This document shows, piece by piece, positions 1-7,353 of a stretch of 8,270 nt of DNA (position 1 is the stretch's first letter; every line of letters begins with the position of its first letter). Below the pieces are notes generated by a model, which ran no database searches, was not told the origin of the DNA, and worked only from the letters and a program-made list of their open reading frames with translations. This stretch comes from Methanobacterium sp. UBA8 (GTDB taxonomy: Archaea; Methanobacteriota; Methanobacteria; Methanobacteriales; Methanobacteriaceae): NCBI GenBank assembly GCA_002509665.1, contig DADN01000226.1, forward strand, positions 1 to 8,270, in the 5' to 3' direction. The translations under genes and the position numbers were made by a program.

Positions 1-46
1 TTTAAAATCTTTTTTACTATTTGTCTTAAATTTCTCTTAATCTTGA

Positions 47-850
47 TTAAATATACCTCACAGATAGTTTTTTCCGTTTAGGAACCCTGAAAAACTTACA
101 TTCAGGATAACCTGCCATTAAAGCCCCTAAGAAAGCTTCACCCTCTTTTAATCCCAAAAATTCTCTTATTGGTTCAAAATCAGCTGCCATTTGAAGGAAA
201 CCAGCCCAACATGAGCCCAGACCAAAAGACGGTAGCAGTAAGTCCAAATAGCTCAAGGCAATAGTCCCATCCATTGGCGTGCTTCCCTCATTAGATTTAG
301 CGGTGGCAATGAATAAATTAGGCGCTCCTCTTAAAATAGGGTCTAGACCACTTTTCCAGACACTGATTAAAGATTCTATTGGAAGTATTTGGGCGAAAGG
401 CGAATTTTCTTCCACTAAGTTTTCCATCCATTTTATAACTAATCCTGCTAGTTCTCTGGTCTTCTGCGGGTCTTCAATGATAATCCACTCAACAGGCTGC
501 TGGTTACCCCCAGAAGGTGCAAACCTTACAACATCCATGATTTCTTCAATGGTCTCGCGGGGAATTGTCCTTTTTTTGTAGTTCCGAATTGACCTGCGGT
601 TTCTCATATAGTTTCCCATATCCTCAGGTGAAATTTTAGAGCTTATATCCTCCATTGGAGCCTCGATTTCAGGGCCAGAAATATTAATAGCTCCTTCTGG
701 GCACACTGCTTCGCAGTGGCCGCATTCTATGCACATTGTATCTGCAACGACTTCAGGATTTGTATTCATTTTTAGATGACCCGGAGTGCATGTAGATACG
801 CATGTCCCGCAGCTGCTGCATGAACTTCGGTTTAGGTTAAATTCAGGCAT
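47..850 (-). CDS. Ferredoxin-nitroreductase fusion flavoprotein (nitroreductase family)
   Basis: A 267-residue, probably cytosolic, FMN-dependent oxidoreductase with a built-in electron-transfer module. Residues 1-60 form a two-cluster ferredoxin domain: C11, C14, C17, C21 and C40, C43, C46, C50, the last followed by P51. The first set reads C-T-P at its end where ferredoxins usually have C-P. Residues about 80-267 are a nitroreductase fold: RRSIR (85-89, flavin phosphate contact), PSGGNQQP (112-119), GLGSCWAG (210-217) and a terminal GYP (247-249) followed by a basic tail. The length fits the fused ferredoxin/nitroreductase proteins of anaerobes. The ATG at 850 is chosen because an AAAGGAGAT site lies six bases upstream and the N-terminal cluster starts soon after. 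Family members pass electrons from iron-sulfur clusters to FMN and on to quinone-, nitro- or flavin-type acceptors; the physiological substrate cannot be read from sequence. It follows nrdD by 169 bp with its own promoter and terminator between them, so it is probably transcribed separately. Confidence 0.93.
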   Translation of the reverse strand: MPEFNLNRSSCSSCGTCVSTCTPGHLKMNTNPEVVADTMCIECGHCEAVCPEGAINISGPEIEAPMEDISSKISPEDMGNYMRNRRSIRNYKKRTIPRETIEEIMDVVRFAPSGGNQQPVEWIIIEDPQKTRELAGLVIKWMENLVEENSPFAQILPIESLISVWKSGLDPILRGAPNLFIATAKSNEGSTPMDGTIALSYLDLLLPSFGLGSCWAGFLQMAADFEPIREFLGLKEGEAFLGALMAGYPECKFFRVPKRKKLSVRYI

Positions 851-856
851 GTTTTT

Positions 857-865
857 ATCTCCTTT
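857..865 (-). promoter_or_regulatory. Ribosome binding site of the nitroreductase gene
   Basis: Read on the minus strand, AAAGGAGAT precedes the ATG at 850 by six bases. It matches the archaeal 16S rRNA 3' end well and fixes the start codon. Confidence 0.8.
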
Positions 866-928
866 TGTGTTTTTAAAATGTTATTTAATAGACTAAAACT
901 TATAGAAATATATTAATTTTTGACATTG

Positions 929-936
929 ATATATAA
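929..936 (-). promoter_or_regulatory. Candidate TATA box for the nitroreductase gene
   Basis: The minus strand reads CATCAAA followed by TTATATAT, which resembles an archaeal purine-rich BRE plus TATA box. Transcription would start about 25 bases downstream, near 905, giving a leader of roughly 55 bases. A second AT-rich candidate (about 905-916) lies closer to the gene, so the assignment is tentative. Confidence 0.4.
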
Positions 937-980
937 TTTGATGAAATTATTAAGTCCAAAAGTAGTTTGCGAAATTAATG

Positions 981-1019
981 TCAAAATAAAATAGAAGTTA
1001 AAGAAAGAAAAATAGAAAG
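981..1019 (-). terminator. Pyrimidine/U-rich terminator after nrdD
   Basis: Directly after the nrdD stop codon the minus strand becomes a run of T-rich blocks (TATTTTT, CTTTCTTT, TATTTTATTTT) with almost no G. Archaeal intrinsic termination uses such oligo-U tracts without needing a hairpin. It would separate nrdD transcription from the nitroreductase gene. Confidence 0.6.
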
Positions 1020-3335
1020 TTAGAACCGTTTTCTGTCCAACAGTTCCTGCATCTTACCAGGGTTCCATCCACCAGAAGCAGATTTAGACCTTCCTACCTG
1101 CTGAACGTATCCAGTTATACGGTCGTACCATTCAACTTCTTTTACTTCACCGCATGTTGCGCAGTTGTCCTGTAACCCTTTCATTAAAGTTTTACATTTC
1201 AGACAGAAGCTCAGTGCTGAACTGTAAGCCCAGAATCCAATATCTGAGTTCTTAGCTATTTTATCTGTAAGGCTCATAAGTGCATCTGGGTCGGAATAGG
1301 ATTCTCCCATGAATGCATGGAAAATATGTCCTCCAAGGGTCTTGGAATGGTATTTTTCTTCAATTTTAATCTTTTCGGGGAGTAAAATATCTGCATTGAC
1401 TGGTACATGAGATGAATTGGTGTAGTATGCAGTTTTTTCGTCTCCTTGAGCAATGATTTTGTCCCTGTATTTTTCCATATCAAGGGTTGCAAACCTGTAA
1501 GCTGTGGATTCTGCAGGGGTCTGGAGAACACTCCATCTAAGTCCTGTTTCATCCTTCAACTTGGCAGCCCTCTCATTTATATGGTCAATTACCCTAAGTC
1601 CAAACTCGTTGGCACCTTTATCTTCAATTCCCGCACCTAAATATGATCTGAGCATTTCATTAAGCCCGACAAAACCGAATGACATTGTGGAATTTTGTAT
1701 TCTGTAATACATACTATTTTCTTCGTCATTTGGTCTTTGTGACAGGAATGGGAGTAAATTATAATCATTAAGACAATCTAAGGCCTGTTCTCTCCTAAGC
1801 ATCAATGTCTGCTCTGCAAGATTCATATAGGAGTCAAGATATTCGAATATATCGCTGTCATCTTTGGAATTGTAGGCAATTCTTGGAAGGTTCAGTGTAA
1901 CATAAGCAAGGTTTCCTGTCCTGAAACAGTCTTGAGACCAGTCTCCAGTCCAATCATCATTTAAGGATGTCCTGCATCCCATGTAATTAGCGAGATTTCC
2001 CCGGTAATCTGGAAGCATGTTTACAAAGTAAGATGTTCCAAATTTAGCTGAAAGTTCGTGAACACGCCTTATATCTTCATCAAACTCTTCTTTTAAGCAT
2101 TCTTTCCTTAAAACATAGATTGTATTTGGGAAGAGGTGCGGTTTACCTTCTGAATCTCCATCAAGGAGAGTTTCGGTGAATGCCCTTTGTAGTAATCTTG
2201 TTTCTTCTTCAAAGTCCCCATATGTTCCTACACGTTTTCCTTTAGGTCCATAAGCTGGTTCGTCCTTTAAGAAGTCAGGTACTGTAAACTCAAGGTTGAT
2301 GCTTGTAAATGGAACCTGCGAACCTCTTGCAGCATAAGCCATGTTCAGGTTGTATATCAACATTTGAACTGCCTGTTTAACCTTTTCATAAGGTAAACCT
2401 GCTGCAAATGGAGCTACAAACACGTTCCAAAGGCTCATGGATTGACCACCGCTCATGTTCTGCTGAGCTGCAAGCATTATCTCTCCAGTATGGTTCATCA
2501 GTGTTTCAATATGATTTGGAGGGCCTGCAACTGAAGTATGGTCTCCAGTACCATCTACTTTAAGTCCATTTTTTATAAATACCCTTAAATCATGTTGTAA
2601 ACAGTTTATTGGGCGTCCTGCGAAGAATTCAAGATCGTGTATATGTATGTCCCCACCCATGTGGGCATCTGCAAGTTCGTTTGGAAGTATGTGTAACAAT
2701 GCGTACTGCTTGAGTGCTTCATCTGCAACATATTTGTGAACAGTCTCAGGATTATGAATCATATTTGCATTATCCCTAGAGCCGTTCTTTATGAGGTTAG
2801 TTATATTGTAGACAGGTATACCAACCCTTGTATACTTTCGTCTTAATGTCTCAAGACCGTGTTCCACAAGTTTGGTGTTTACAATTTCCCTGATCATCGG
2901 CGCTGTCAGGTATTCAACATCGAGTTTTTTAAGTTCCTTACATGCATCGGTTGCAATCTCCCCAGCAAGATCTTCTGAAGCATGTGTTTCCACAATAAGT
3001 GTTTTTTCAATCTTGCTTTTATCAAATGGTTCTATTGTATCCCTAGTAGTCCTAACTTTTAATTGATTGGCTGCTAAATATTTGCCAGCAGCTTTCCCAT
3101 CAATTTTTTTAAGGGAATCATGAACCAGTATCTTAATTTCAGCAGTGGATATGCCATTATAGACTGCAGTTGCTACGTCTGTTGCAATCTTTTCTGCAGC
3201 CCAAAGTGAAGCTCCCACCATAAGACACGATTTAACTATTTTTTCATAGTTGAATTTTTCGTATATTCCATTGTTTTTCAGGACGCACGTTTTAGCCTGT
3301 GTAGGCAGTGCCGCCATAGCACGCATGTCCTTCAT
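1020..3335 (-). CDS. nrdD: Anaerobic (class III) ribonucleoside-triphosphate reductase
   Basis: A 771-residue glycyl-radical enzyme that reduces ribonucleoside triphosphates to deoxyribonucleotides without oxygen; the radical is made by an NrdG activase not seen here. Residues about 16-98 form an ATP-cone allosteric domain (VLKNNG, then KYLAAN and RTTRD), followed at about 98-175 by a second cone-like stretch (IEPFDKSKI, LTAPMIREIVN, RRKYTRVG). The catalytic barrel carries C245 (NCLQHDL) and C454 (YMGCRTS), the likely radical-transfer and active-site cysteines. C711, C714, C725 and C728 form the usual C-terminal zinc site. The radical glycine is probably G742 (RITGY), 29 residues from the end, a spacing close to that in E. 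coli NrdD. The protein appears complete and intein-free. ATG at 3335 is preferred: GGAGGA lies six bases upstream. M4 and M7 are in-frame alternatives with poorer sites. A tiny upstream ORF abuts this start. Confidence 0.97.
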   Translation of the reverse strand: MKDMRAMAALPTQAKTCVLKNNGIYEKFNYEKIVKSCLMVGASLWAAEKIATDVATAVYNGISTAEIKILVHDSLKKIDGKAAGKYLAANQLKVRTTRDTIEPFDKSKIEKTLIVETHASEDLAGEIATDACKELKKLDVEYLTAPMIREIVNTKLVEHGLETLRRKYTRVGIPVYNITNLIKNGSRDNANMIHNPETVHKYVADEALKQYALLHILPNELADAHMGGDIHIHDLEFFAGRPINCLQHDLRVFIKNGLKVDGTGDHTSVAGPPNHIETLMNHTGEIMLAAQQNMSGGQSMSLWNVFVAPFAAGLPYEKVKQAVQMLIYNLNMAYAARGSQVPFTSINLEFTVPDFLKDEPAYGPKGKRVGTYGDFEEETRLLQRAFTETLLDGDSEGKPHLFPNTIYVLRKECLKEEFDEDIRRVHELSAKFGTSYFVNMLPDYRGNLANYMGCRTSLNDDWTGDWSQDCFRTGNLAYVTLNLPRIAYNSKDDSDIFEYLDSYMNLAEQTLMLRREQALDCLNDYNLLPFLSQRPNDEENSMYYRIQNSTMSFGFVGLNEMLRSYLGAGIEDKGANEFGLRVIDHINERAAKLKDETGLRWSVLQTPAESTAYRFATLDMEKYRDKIIAQGDEKTAYYTNSSHVPVNADILLPEKIKIEEKYHSKTLGGHIFHAFMGESYSDPDALMSLTDKIAKNSDIGFWAYSSALSFCLKCKTLMKGLQDNCATCGEVKEVEWYDRITGYVQQVGRSKSASGGWNPGKMQELLDRKRF

Positions 3336-3356
3336 TCATAGTCCTCCAAACCACAT
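3336..3356 (-). CDS. Possible leader mini-ORF, six codons, abutting nrdD
   Basis: ATG-TGG-TTT-GGA-GGA-CTA-TGA encodes MWFGGL. It has its own GGAGGA at 3365-3370, eight bases upstream of its ATG. Its TGA stop lies directly against the nrdD ATG, in the same frame, and its Gly-Gly codons are the nrdD ribosome binding site. This layout would permit translational coupling or start-site competition. Six codons can arise by chance, and no homologue comparison is possible here, so this is a candidate only. Confidence 0.3.
   Translation of the reverse strand: MWFGGL
3342..3347 (-). promoter_or_regulatory. Ribosome binding site of nrdD
   Basis: GGAGGA on the minus strand, six bases before the ATG at 3335. 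These six bases are also the two Gly codons of the upstream mini-ORF at 3336-3356. An ATG at 3339 in another frame is only two bases away and opens 15 codons, so it is not a likely start. Confidence 0.8.
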
Positions 3357-3364
3357 AAACTGAA

Positions 3365-3370
3365 TCCTCC
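3365..3370 (-). promoter_or_regulatory. Second GGAGGA site upstream of nrdD
   Basis: GGAGGA on the minus strand, eight bases before the mini-ORF ATG at 3356 and 29 bases before the nrdD ATG, too far to serve nrdD directly. Two perfect GGAGGA sites within 30 bases of otherwise AT-rich leader are unusual. Confidence 0.45.
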
Positions 3371-3434
3371 AGAAAATAATTTTAATTATTTTATGATTTT
3401 TATTTCTTTAATTCCATTATAAGGCTTAATACGT

Positions 3435-3442
3435 ATTTATAA
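3435..3442 (-). promoter_or_regulatory. Candidate TATA box for nrdD
   Basis: The minus strand reads TTAAGGTA followed by TTATAAAT, a plausible BRE plus TATA box. Start of transcription would fall near 3411, giving a leader of about 75 bases that contains both GGAGGA sites. A similar box (ATTATAAG, about 3474-3481) lies further upstream. Confidence 0.35.
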
Positions 3443-3701
3443 TACCTTAATATGATAATTACGATTTGTTTTACTTATAATAATCGTTCAATCATATTAA
3501 TAACCATTATCCTACTGAAATTCATTCCATTTAAATAGAACAGAATTGTAGAATTCTAGTTATATATTATTAACCTCTAGGATTAAAACTTTACTATAGT
3601 GTTATAAAACCACTGATTCGTACCAATACATGATTTTATATTAAAGAAGCATATATAACACACTAAAAATAATTTTAATTTCTTATTGCATGTAATTTTG
3701 A

Positions 3702-3801
3702 TGTTTAATCAAATATTTACATTAATATGCTGTTGAATCCCCCCATATTCCAAATATAGAATGTCAAAATTTTTAAAAACAAAATATTTGGACATTAAAC
3801 A
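3702..3801. repeat. Imperfect inverted repeat, 8+8 bp arms
   Basis: The left arm at 3702-3718 reads TGTTTAAT-C-AAATATTT. The right arm at 3782-3801 reads AAATATTT-GGAC-ATTAAACA. The arms pair over 16 bases, interrupted by a 1-versus-4 base bulge, around a 63-base loop. Inside the loop AATGTC (about 3761-3766) could pair instead with GACATT (3791-3796), giving a competing fold. The arms are nearly pure A/T, so part of the match may be compositional. Confidence 0.45.
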
Positions 3802-3867
3802 AGTTAAATTAATGTTAACCAAATCTTACACCATTAATTGACATATCTCCAATTTTTAGGAATACAC

Positions 3868-3888
3868 TCACTAATATGTATATAGTGA
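3868..3888 (-). terminator. Small dyad just after polC
   Basis: TCACTA, nine bases, TAGTGA: a perfect six-base inverted repeat starting 23 bases after the polC stop. It could form a 3'-end hairpin on the polC transcript or bind a dimeric protein. No strong U-run follows at once; a T-rich stretch comes only at about 3766-3785. The assignment as a 3'-end element is weak. Confidence 0.25.
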
Positions 3889-3911
3889 TACCCTCATGTG
3901 CTGTATTTAAC

Positions 3912-6900
3912 TTATAAAAATACATCCAGCGAACTTTGTTTTGATTTATCGCTTTCAAACAAGGAATTTATCCCTGATTCAAGAATTTCTATCCTTTGAA
4001 CAAGGTAAGTGTCAATTGGGTATCTTTTAGCCAGTTCCTTTGAAATTTCAAGATACTTAACAACTGAACCTTTGGATATACTGAGTATCAAATTTGAGCC
4101 GCAGGTACATTCTCCAGAAAGTGGTATTCGTCTATACTTTTTGTTGCACTTAGTACATCTAACTTTCTGTCTGGAAAATGCCCTCGAATTTCCAGCCATG
4201 TCAGGTAAAAAGTGAGACTGAAGAACACCTTCTACAACTCCCTTCTGGTCAACAGCCCTTATCTTTTCTGCAACTTTAACCTGTTCTTCCACCTTTTCCT
4301 TCATGGTAGGAAGCATCTTGTAAAGACATAGTTTTGGGCCGCTGTGGATGCTTGAGGTATCGTGTGAAAACATGAGCCCATGATACTGGTCTTCTGTACC
4401 TAATCTTTTCTTAACATTGTCTATAAACGGTATGACATCAGAAGGCTTAGCAAATCCAAGACTTTTTTCATAGAGTTCCAGTGGAAGTGTAGCCATTGCA
4501 TCAATATTATGCGATTCGTCGTCAATTTCTTCTGGATCTATTCTTGATGAAAGAACCAATGGCGCGTCCATCTTTCCTCCCCTCGAACTTGGAAGGAATA
4601 TCTTTGAAAAGTTGATTAATGCGTCTAAAAGCAGCATTACTGCATCTTCATCACTGTCACAGTTTCTTCTTTTTGCAGAATGGAAATATGGATGTGCGTA
4701 GCAGCATGCTGCCTTTGTAAACCCAACAACCCTTCCTAAAACACCAGCAGAAGTGTGAGGTGCAAGACCGACGACTAAATGTCCAATCAGATCTTCTACC
4801 TCAGTAATATTATAAAATCTATCCAGCTCGTAATAATTTTCAAGCAGATCGTCTATAAACTTGGAAACCCTTACAAAATATTCTGCACAATTATCTGAGA
4901 TAATTATATCCTGAATCTTTATCTCAATGATTTGATCATCACGTTCAAGTGGATCCCCATAACAATCATGAGTATATCCAAGTTCAATCAGCTTTTCTGG
5001 AGTTACTCCCACTTCCTTAGGTATGAAATGAGTGATAGGCAGATCAGTAGAATCATGCCTTATTGTAGCATCTTTAAAGGTGAATACGTCATTTCTAGCC
5101 CGGAGTATTGCCTTCTCAAGAGGTTCAGGGTATTTTTCCTCAGATATCATCCCTACTACTCCTTTTATTTCATCTAGTCTTCTAACTCCCGCATTTTCAT
5201 ATGCCTTTTTAAGTAAAGCCGCTAAATTAATCTTTTTCTTTACAGCACCTGTTGGTTCTGTTCTTGCCCCACATACGGGACATTTAGCCTGGAAAGAACT
5301 TACTCCACATTCAGTACATTTACATCTTGAAATGTCAACGAATATACTCCCTTTTTTGGCCGCTTCAATGATATTACGCCTGCTTCCCCCATTGGTACCT
5401 ATAGGGAACAGCCCATGAGGTGCAGGTTTCATTTTTCTTTCCTTTGTTTTTTCTGGCCTTCCAACTCTTGTACCAATATATGTTGGAGCTTTTGCCATTA
5501 TTTTCACAGGAGATACTTCATTCAGCGCTTCTAAGGTCGTAATATCTTTCTCAGTATCTAAAGGCCCAGCAAGAGTGCTGATCAGCACATTTGCATGGTC
5601 ATGATCTATTACCACTTTATTGTCTTGAACCCTATGAGGAACACCTATAACTTCCAAAATTCTCTTAGAAGGTTCCATATCTAGTATTAAACCATTTTCC
5701 ATGGAAGAAGCATCATAATTTTTATACAACCAGCTTCGGAGCGCATTTAAATCAAGACATGAGACATCGTGGTAAAAATAAGTGTATTCTGGGTGCAGTG
5801 GAACACCGTATTTTTTTGATAGTTCAAATGCTTCTTCCGAACTGATATTATTAATTGTTTCCAGATTTAAATCTGGACCTGTATCTTCGGAATACTCATC
5901 TGACTCTTGAACTGTTTTAGCCCACCATTCTTCGCACCAGGCAGATGGTAACAACACATGGTTATTCCTTAAAAATTCACCAAATGCCACGAGTATATCT
6001 CCTAAAAACAGAATTTCTGTTACATCCTTTTTAATTTCCCTTGCCTGTGCTATGGATTCAACTTTAACTACATCCCCATTCCTTAATTTAACAATTGGAC
6101 CCTCTATAGTGTCACATGGGACAACACACATTCCTTTACCTGGCCTTTCAATTTTCATCTGGGTTCCAACAGCCAGGAACTCCACAATTTCCATGGTTAA
6201 TGGACTGATTCCCATTGCAGCCAGTCCTGAATTCCTTGAACGTCCATATCTTAATCTGAAACCGCCTTTTGCCTGAGGATATGATAAAACCGGCCTTCCT
6301 CCAATTATATCCCTCATATATTTATCATTTGCTTTAGGAGCGCCTTCATCTTCATCATCTGACTTAGTACTTCCTTTTGAAAACTTATCCAGCCAGTTCC
6401 AACCATCTATTTTTAATTTACTGGCGTATTTCATTACTTTTGGAGCTTTCTGTATAACTCCTTCAGCTATCGCGAGGAGAGCTCCACCCCTAATACTGTT
6501 GGTTTCAACACGTTCTAAATCACGGTGCGAAACTTCTATCTGATCTGTAGCTTCTCCAGTTACTTCTACAGGGATATTTTTTACTGCAAGCCTTACTTCA
6601 TCAGGTGTCGGCGAATACTGGAGATTAGTGACCTCTGATTCATAAAGCTCAACTTCTTCCACATACCTTTCAATTTCCATGTCTGTGGGTTTGTAAACAT
6701 CAAGATCAATGGAAAGTCGTATATACTCTCCAATTAAAACCGCCATTGCTGCTGCAGTTCCTCCAGCACTTCTTATAGGGCCTGCAAAATAGACTGCAAA
6801 ATACCCAGTACCATCAAAATTCTGTTTAATTTTAACCTTTGCAATTCCCTCCAGAGGTGCAGCAACTACCCCCTCAGTTAAGATAGCGAGTGCAGTTCGC

Positions 6901-7205
6901 AGTGCCTGGTCAGCTTTCAGTTCTTTAACTTCAATTGGGTCTTCTTTACCTTCCTCATCAGGCTTTATTACAATTTCTCTTGCTACTTGAAATGCCACTT
7001 CTTCCCTTGATGACCATTCCTTTTCTAATTCTTTAATCCTTTTTGCAACGCCTTTTGGGCCAACTAACCCTTCTACTCGCTCTGCTAAATCCTTTGCAAG
7101 AGGTATTTCCGGCTCCATTTCCATATCATGACCTTTAAGCCGCGCCTTTCTAGCTATATCATACAATTTTTCTGTTTCCTCTTCTAAAGTTTCGAAATAC
7201 CCCAT
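3912..7205 (-). CDS. polC: DNA polymerase D (Pol II) large catalytic subunit DP2
   Basis: A 1097-residue catalytic subunit of the archaeal D-family replicative polymerase, which works with the small exonuclease subunit DP1 (not in this window) and the PCNA clamp. The N-terminus (YFETLEEE, EIPLAKDLAERVEGLVG at 33-49) is typical of DP2. Conserved blocks include RVGRPEKTKERKMKP (580-594) with HGLFPIG, and HTSAGVLGRVVGFTKAA (817-833). The catalytic double-psi barrel motif is NCDSDED (848-854), with D850 and D852 as the probable metal-binding aspartates. Zinc-binding cysteines are C628, C630, C633, C642, C645 and, near the end, C1017, C1020, C1033, C1035. The last eight residues, QSSLDVFL, resemble a PCNA-interacting PIP box, so the C-terminus looks intact. 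No intein interrupts the catalytic motif, a known insertion place in other archaea. The ATG at 7205 is preceded by AAGGGAGC and begins the conserved N-terminus. Confidence 0.98.
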   Translation of the reverse strand: MGYFETLEEETEKLYDIARKARLKGHDMEMEPEIPLAKDLAERVEGLVGPKGVAKRIKELEKEWSSREEVAFQVAREIVIKPDEEGKEDPIEVKELKADQALRTALAILTEGVVAAPLEGIAKVKIKQNFDGTGYFAVYFAGPIRSAGGTAAAMAVLIGEYIRLSIDLDVYKPTDMEIERYVEEVELYESEVTNLQYSPTPDEVRLAVKNIPVEVTGEATDQIEVSHRDLERVETNSIRGGALLAIAEGVIQKAPKVMKYASKLKIDGWNWLDKFSKGSTKSDDEDEGAPKANDKYMRDIIGGRPVLSYPQAKGGFRLRYGRSRNSGLAAMGISPLTMEIVEFLAVGTQMKIERPGKGMCVVPCDTIEGPIVKLRNGDVVKVESIAQAREIKKDVTEILFLGDILVAFGEFLRNNHVLLPSAWCEEWWAKTVQESDEYSEDTGPDLNLETINNISSEEAFELSKKYGVPLHPEYTYFYHDVSCLDLNALRSWLYKNYDASSMENGLILDMEPSKRILEVIGVPHRVQDNKVVIDHDHANVLISTLAGPLDTEKDITTLEALNEVSPVKIMAKAPTYIGTRVGRPEKTKERKMKPAPHGLFPIGTNGGSRRNIIEAAKKGSIFVDISRCKCTECGVSSFQAKCPVCGARTEPTGAVKKKINLAALLKKAYENAGVRRLDEIKGVVGMISEEKYPEPLEKAILRARNDVFTFKDATIRHDSTDLPITHFIPKEVGVTPEKLIELGYTHDCYGDPLERDDQIIEIKIQDIIISDNCAEYFVRVSKFIDDLLENYYELDRFYNITEVEDLIGHLVVGLAPHTSAGVLGRVVGFTKAACCYAHPYFHSAKRRNCDSDEDAVMLLLDALINFSKIFLPSSRGGKMDAPLVLSSRIDPEEIDDESHNIDAMATLPLELYEKSLGFAKPSDVIPFIDNVKKRLGTEDQYHGLMFSHDTSSIHSGPKLCLYKMLPTMKEKVEEQVKVAEKIRAVDQKGVVEGVLQSHFLPDMAGNSRAFSRQKVRCTKCNKKYRRIPLSGECTCGSNLILSISKGSVVKYLEISKELAKRYPIDTYLVQRIEILESGINSLFESDKSKQSSLDVFL

Positions 7206-7209
7206 ATTG

Positions 7210-7216
7210 CTCCCTT
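7210..7216 (-). promoter_or_regulatory. Ribosome binding site of polC
   Basis: AAGGGAG on the minus strand ends four bases before the ATG at 7205. It is weaker than the GGAGGA of nrdD but supports this start. Confidence 0.6.
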
Positions 7217-7256
7217 ACCATACTAAAAGTATATTTCATATGAAAATTATCCGCCA

Positions 7257-7265
7257 AATTTAAAT
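7257..7265 (-). promoter_or_regulatory. Candidate TATA box for polC
   Basis: The minus strand reads GCATTTAAATTTGG about 55 bases before the polC start. As a TATA box it would place the start of transcription near 7232 and give a leader of about 27 bases. AT-richness makes this uncertain. Confidence 0.3.
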
Positions 7266-7311
7266 GCAGTATGTAATTACTTAAGATCAACTTCGTTTAA
7301 TCATAAAAAGT

Positions 7312-7353
7312 AAAAATGCGATCTTGCTTATTCTTATGGGTTTAAATAGATAA
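7312..7353. repeat. Composite motif, copy A
   Basis: AAAAATGCGAT (7312-7322), 14 bases, then TGGGTTTAAATAGATAA (7337-7353). Copy B at 7584-7622 has the same two parts in the same order. The second part contains a TATA-like TTTAAATA if read on the plus strand and CTATTTAAA if read on the minus strand. Confidence 0.6.

Larger units (their letters stand above)
3357..3911. other. Long AT-rich spacer between polC and nrdD
   Basis: The polC stop and the nrdD start are 576 bases apart, long for a same-strand pair in a compact archaeal genome. I see no convincing coding frame on either strand; the open stretches are a dozen codons or so. It holds the nrdD promoter candidates, the inverted repeat at 3702-3801, the dyad at 3868-3888, and one copy of TTTAAATAGA (3530-3539) that recurs upstream of polC. 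A C6 run lies at about 3739-3744. An unannotated non-coding RNA or a long nrdD leader is possible but not shown. Confidence 0.6.

Noticed and set aside
9..24. T-rich plus-strand stretch at the left edge as a terminator for an unseen convergent gene
   Set aside because: No plus-strand gene is visible in the window, and short T-runs are expected in such AT-rich DNA.
279..581. A 100-codon plus-strand open frame
   Set aside because: It is antisense to the nitroreductase domain, whose motifs clearly lie on the minus strand.
3292..3339. A 15-codon frame from the ATG at 3339 overlapping the nrdD start
   Set aside because: Its ATG is only two bases from GGAGGA, too close for initiation, and it overlaps nrdD in another frame.
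3868..3888. A possible NrdR-type box
   Set aside because: The spacing of the TCACTA/TAGTGA arms does not fit the NrdR box, and it lies more than 500 bases from the nrdD start, next to the polC stop.
3357..3911. A tRNA, riboswitch or CRISPR array in the spacer
   Set aside because: No GC-rich cloverleaf, no regular repeat-spacer pattern and no riboswitch core that I recognise.
5032..5418. A 128-codon plus-strand open frame
   Set aside because: It is entirely antisense to the zinc-ribbon and conserved core of polC, and has no ribosome binding site or recognisable domain.
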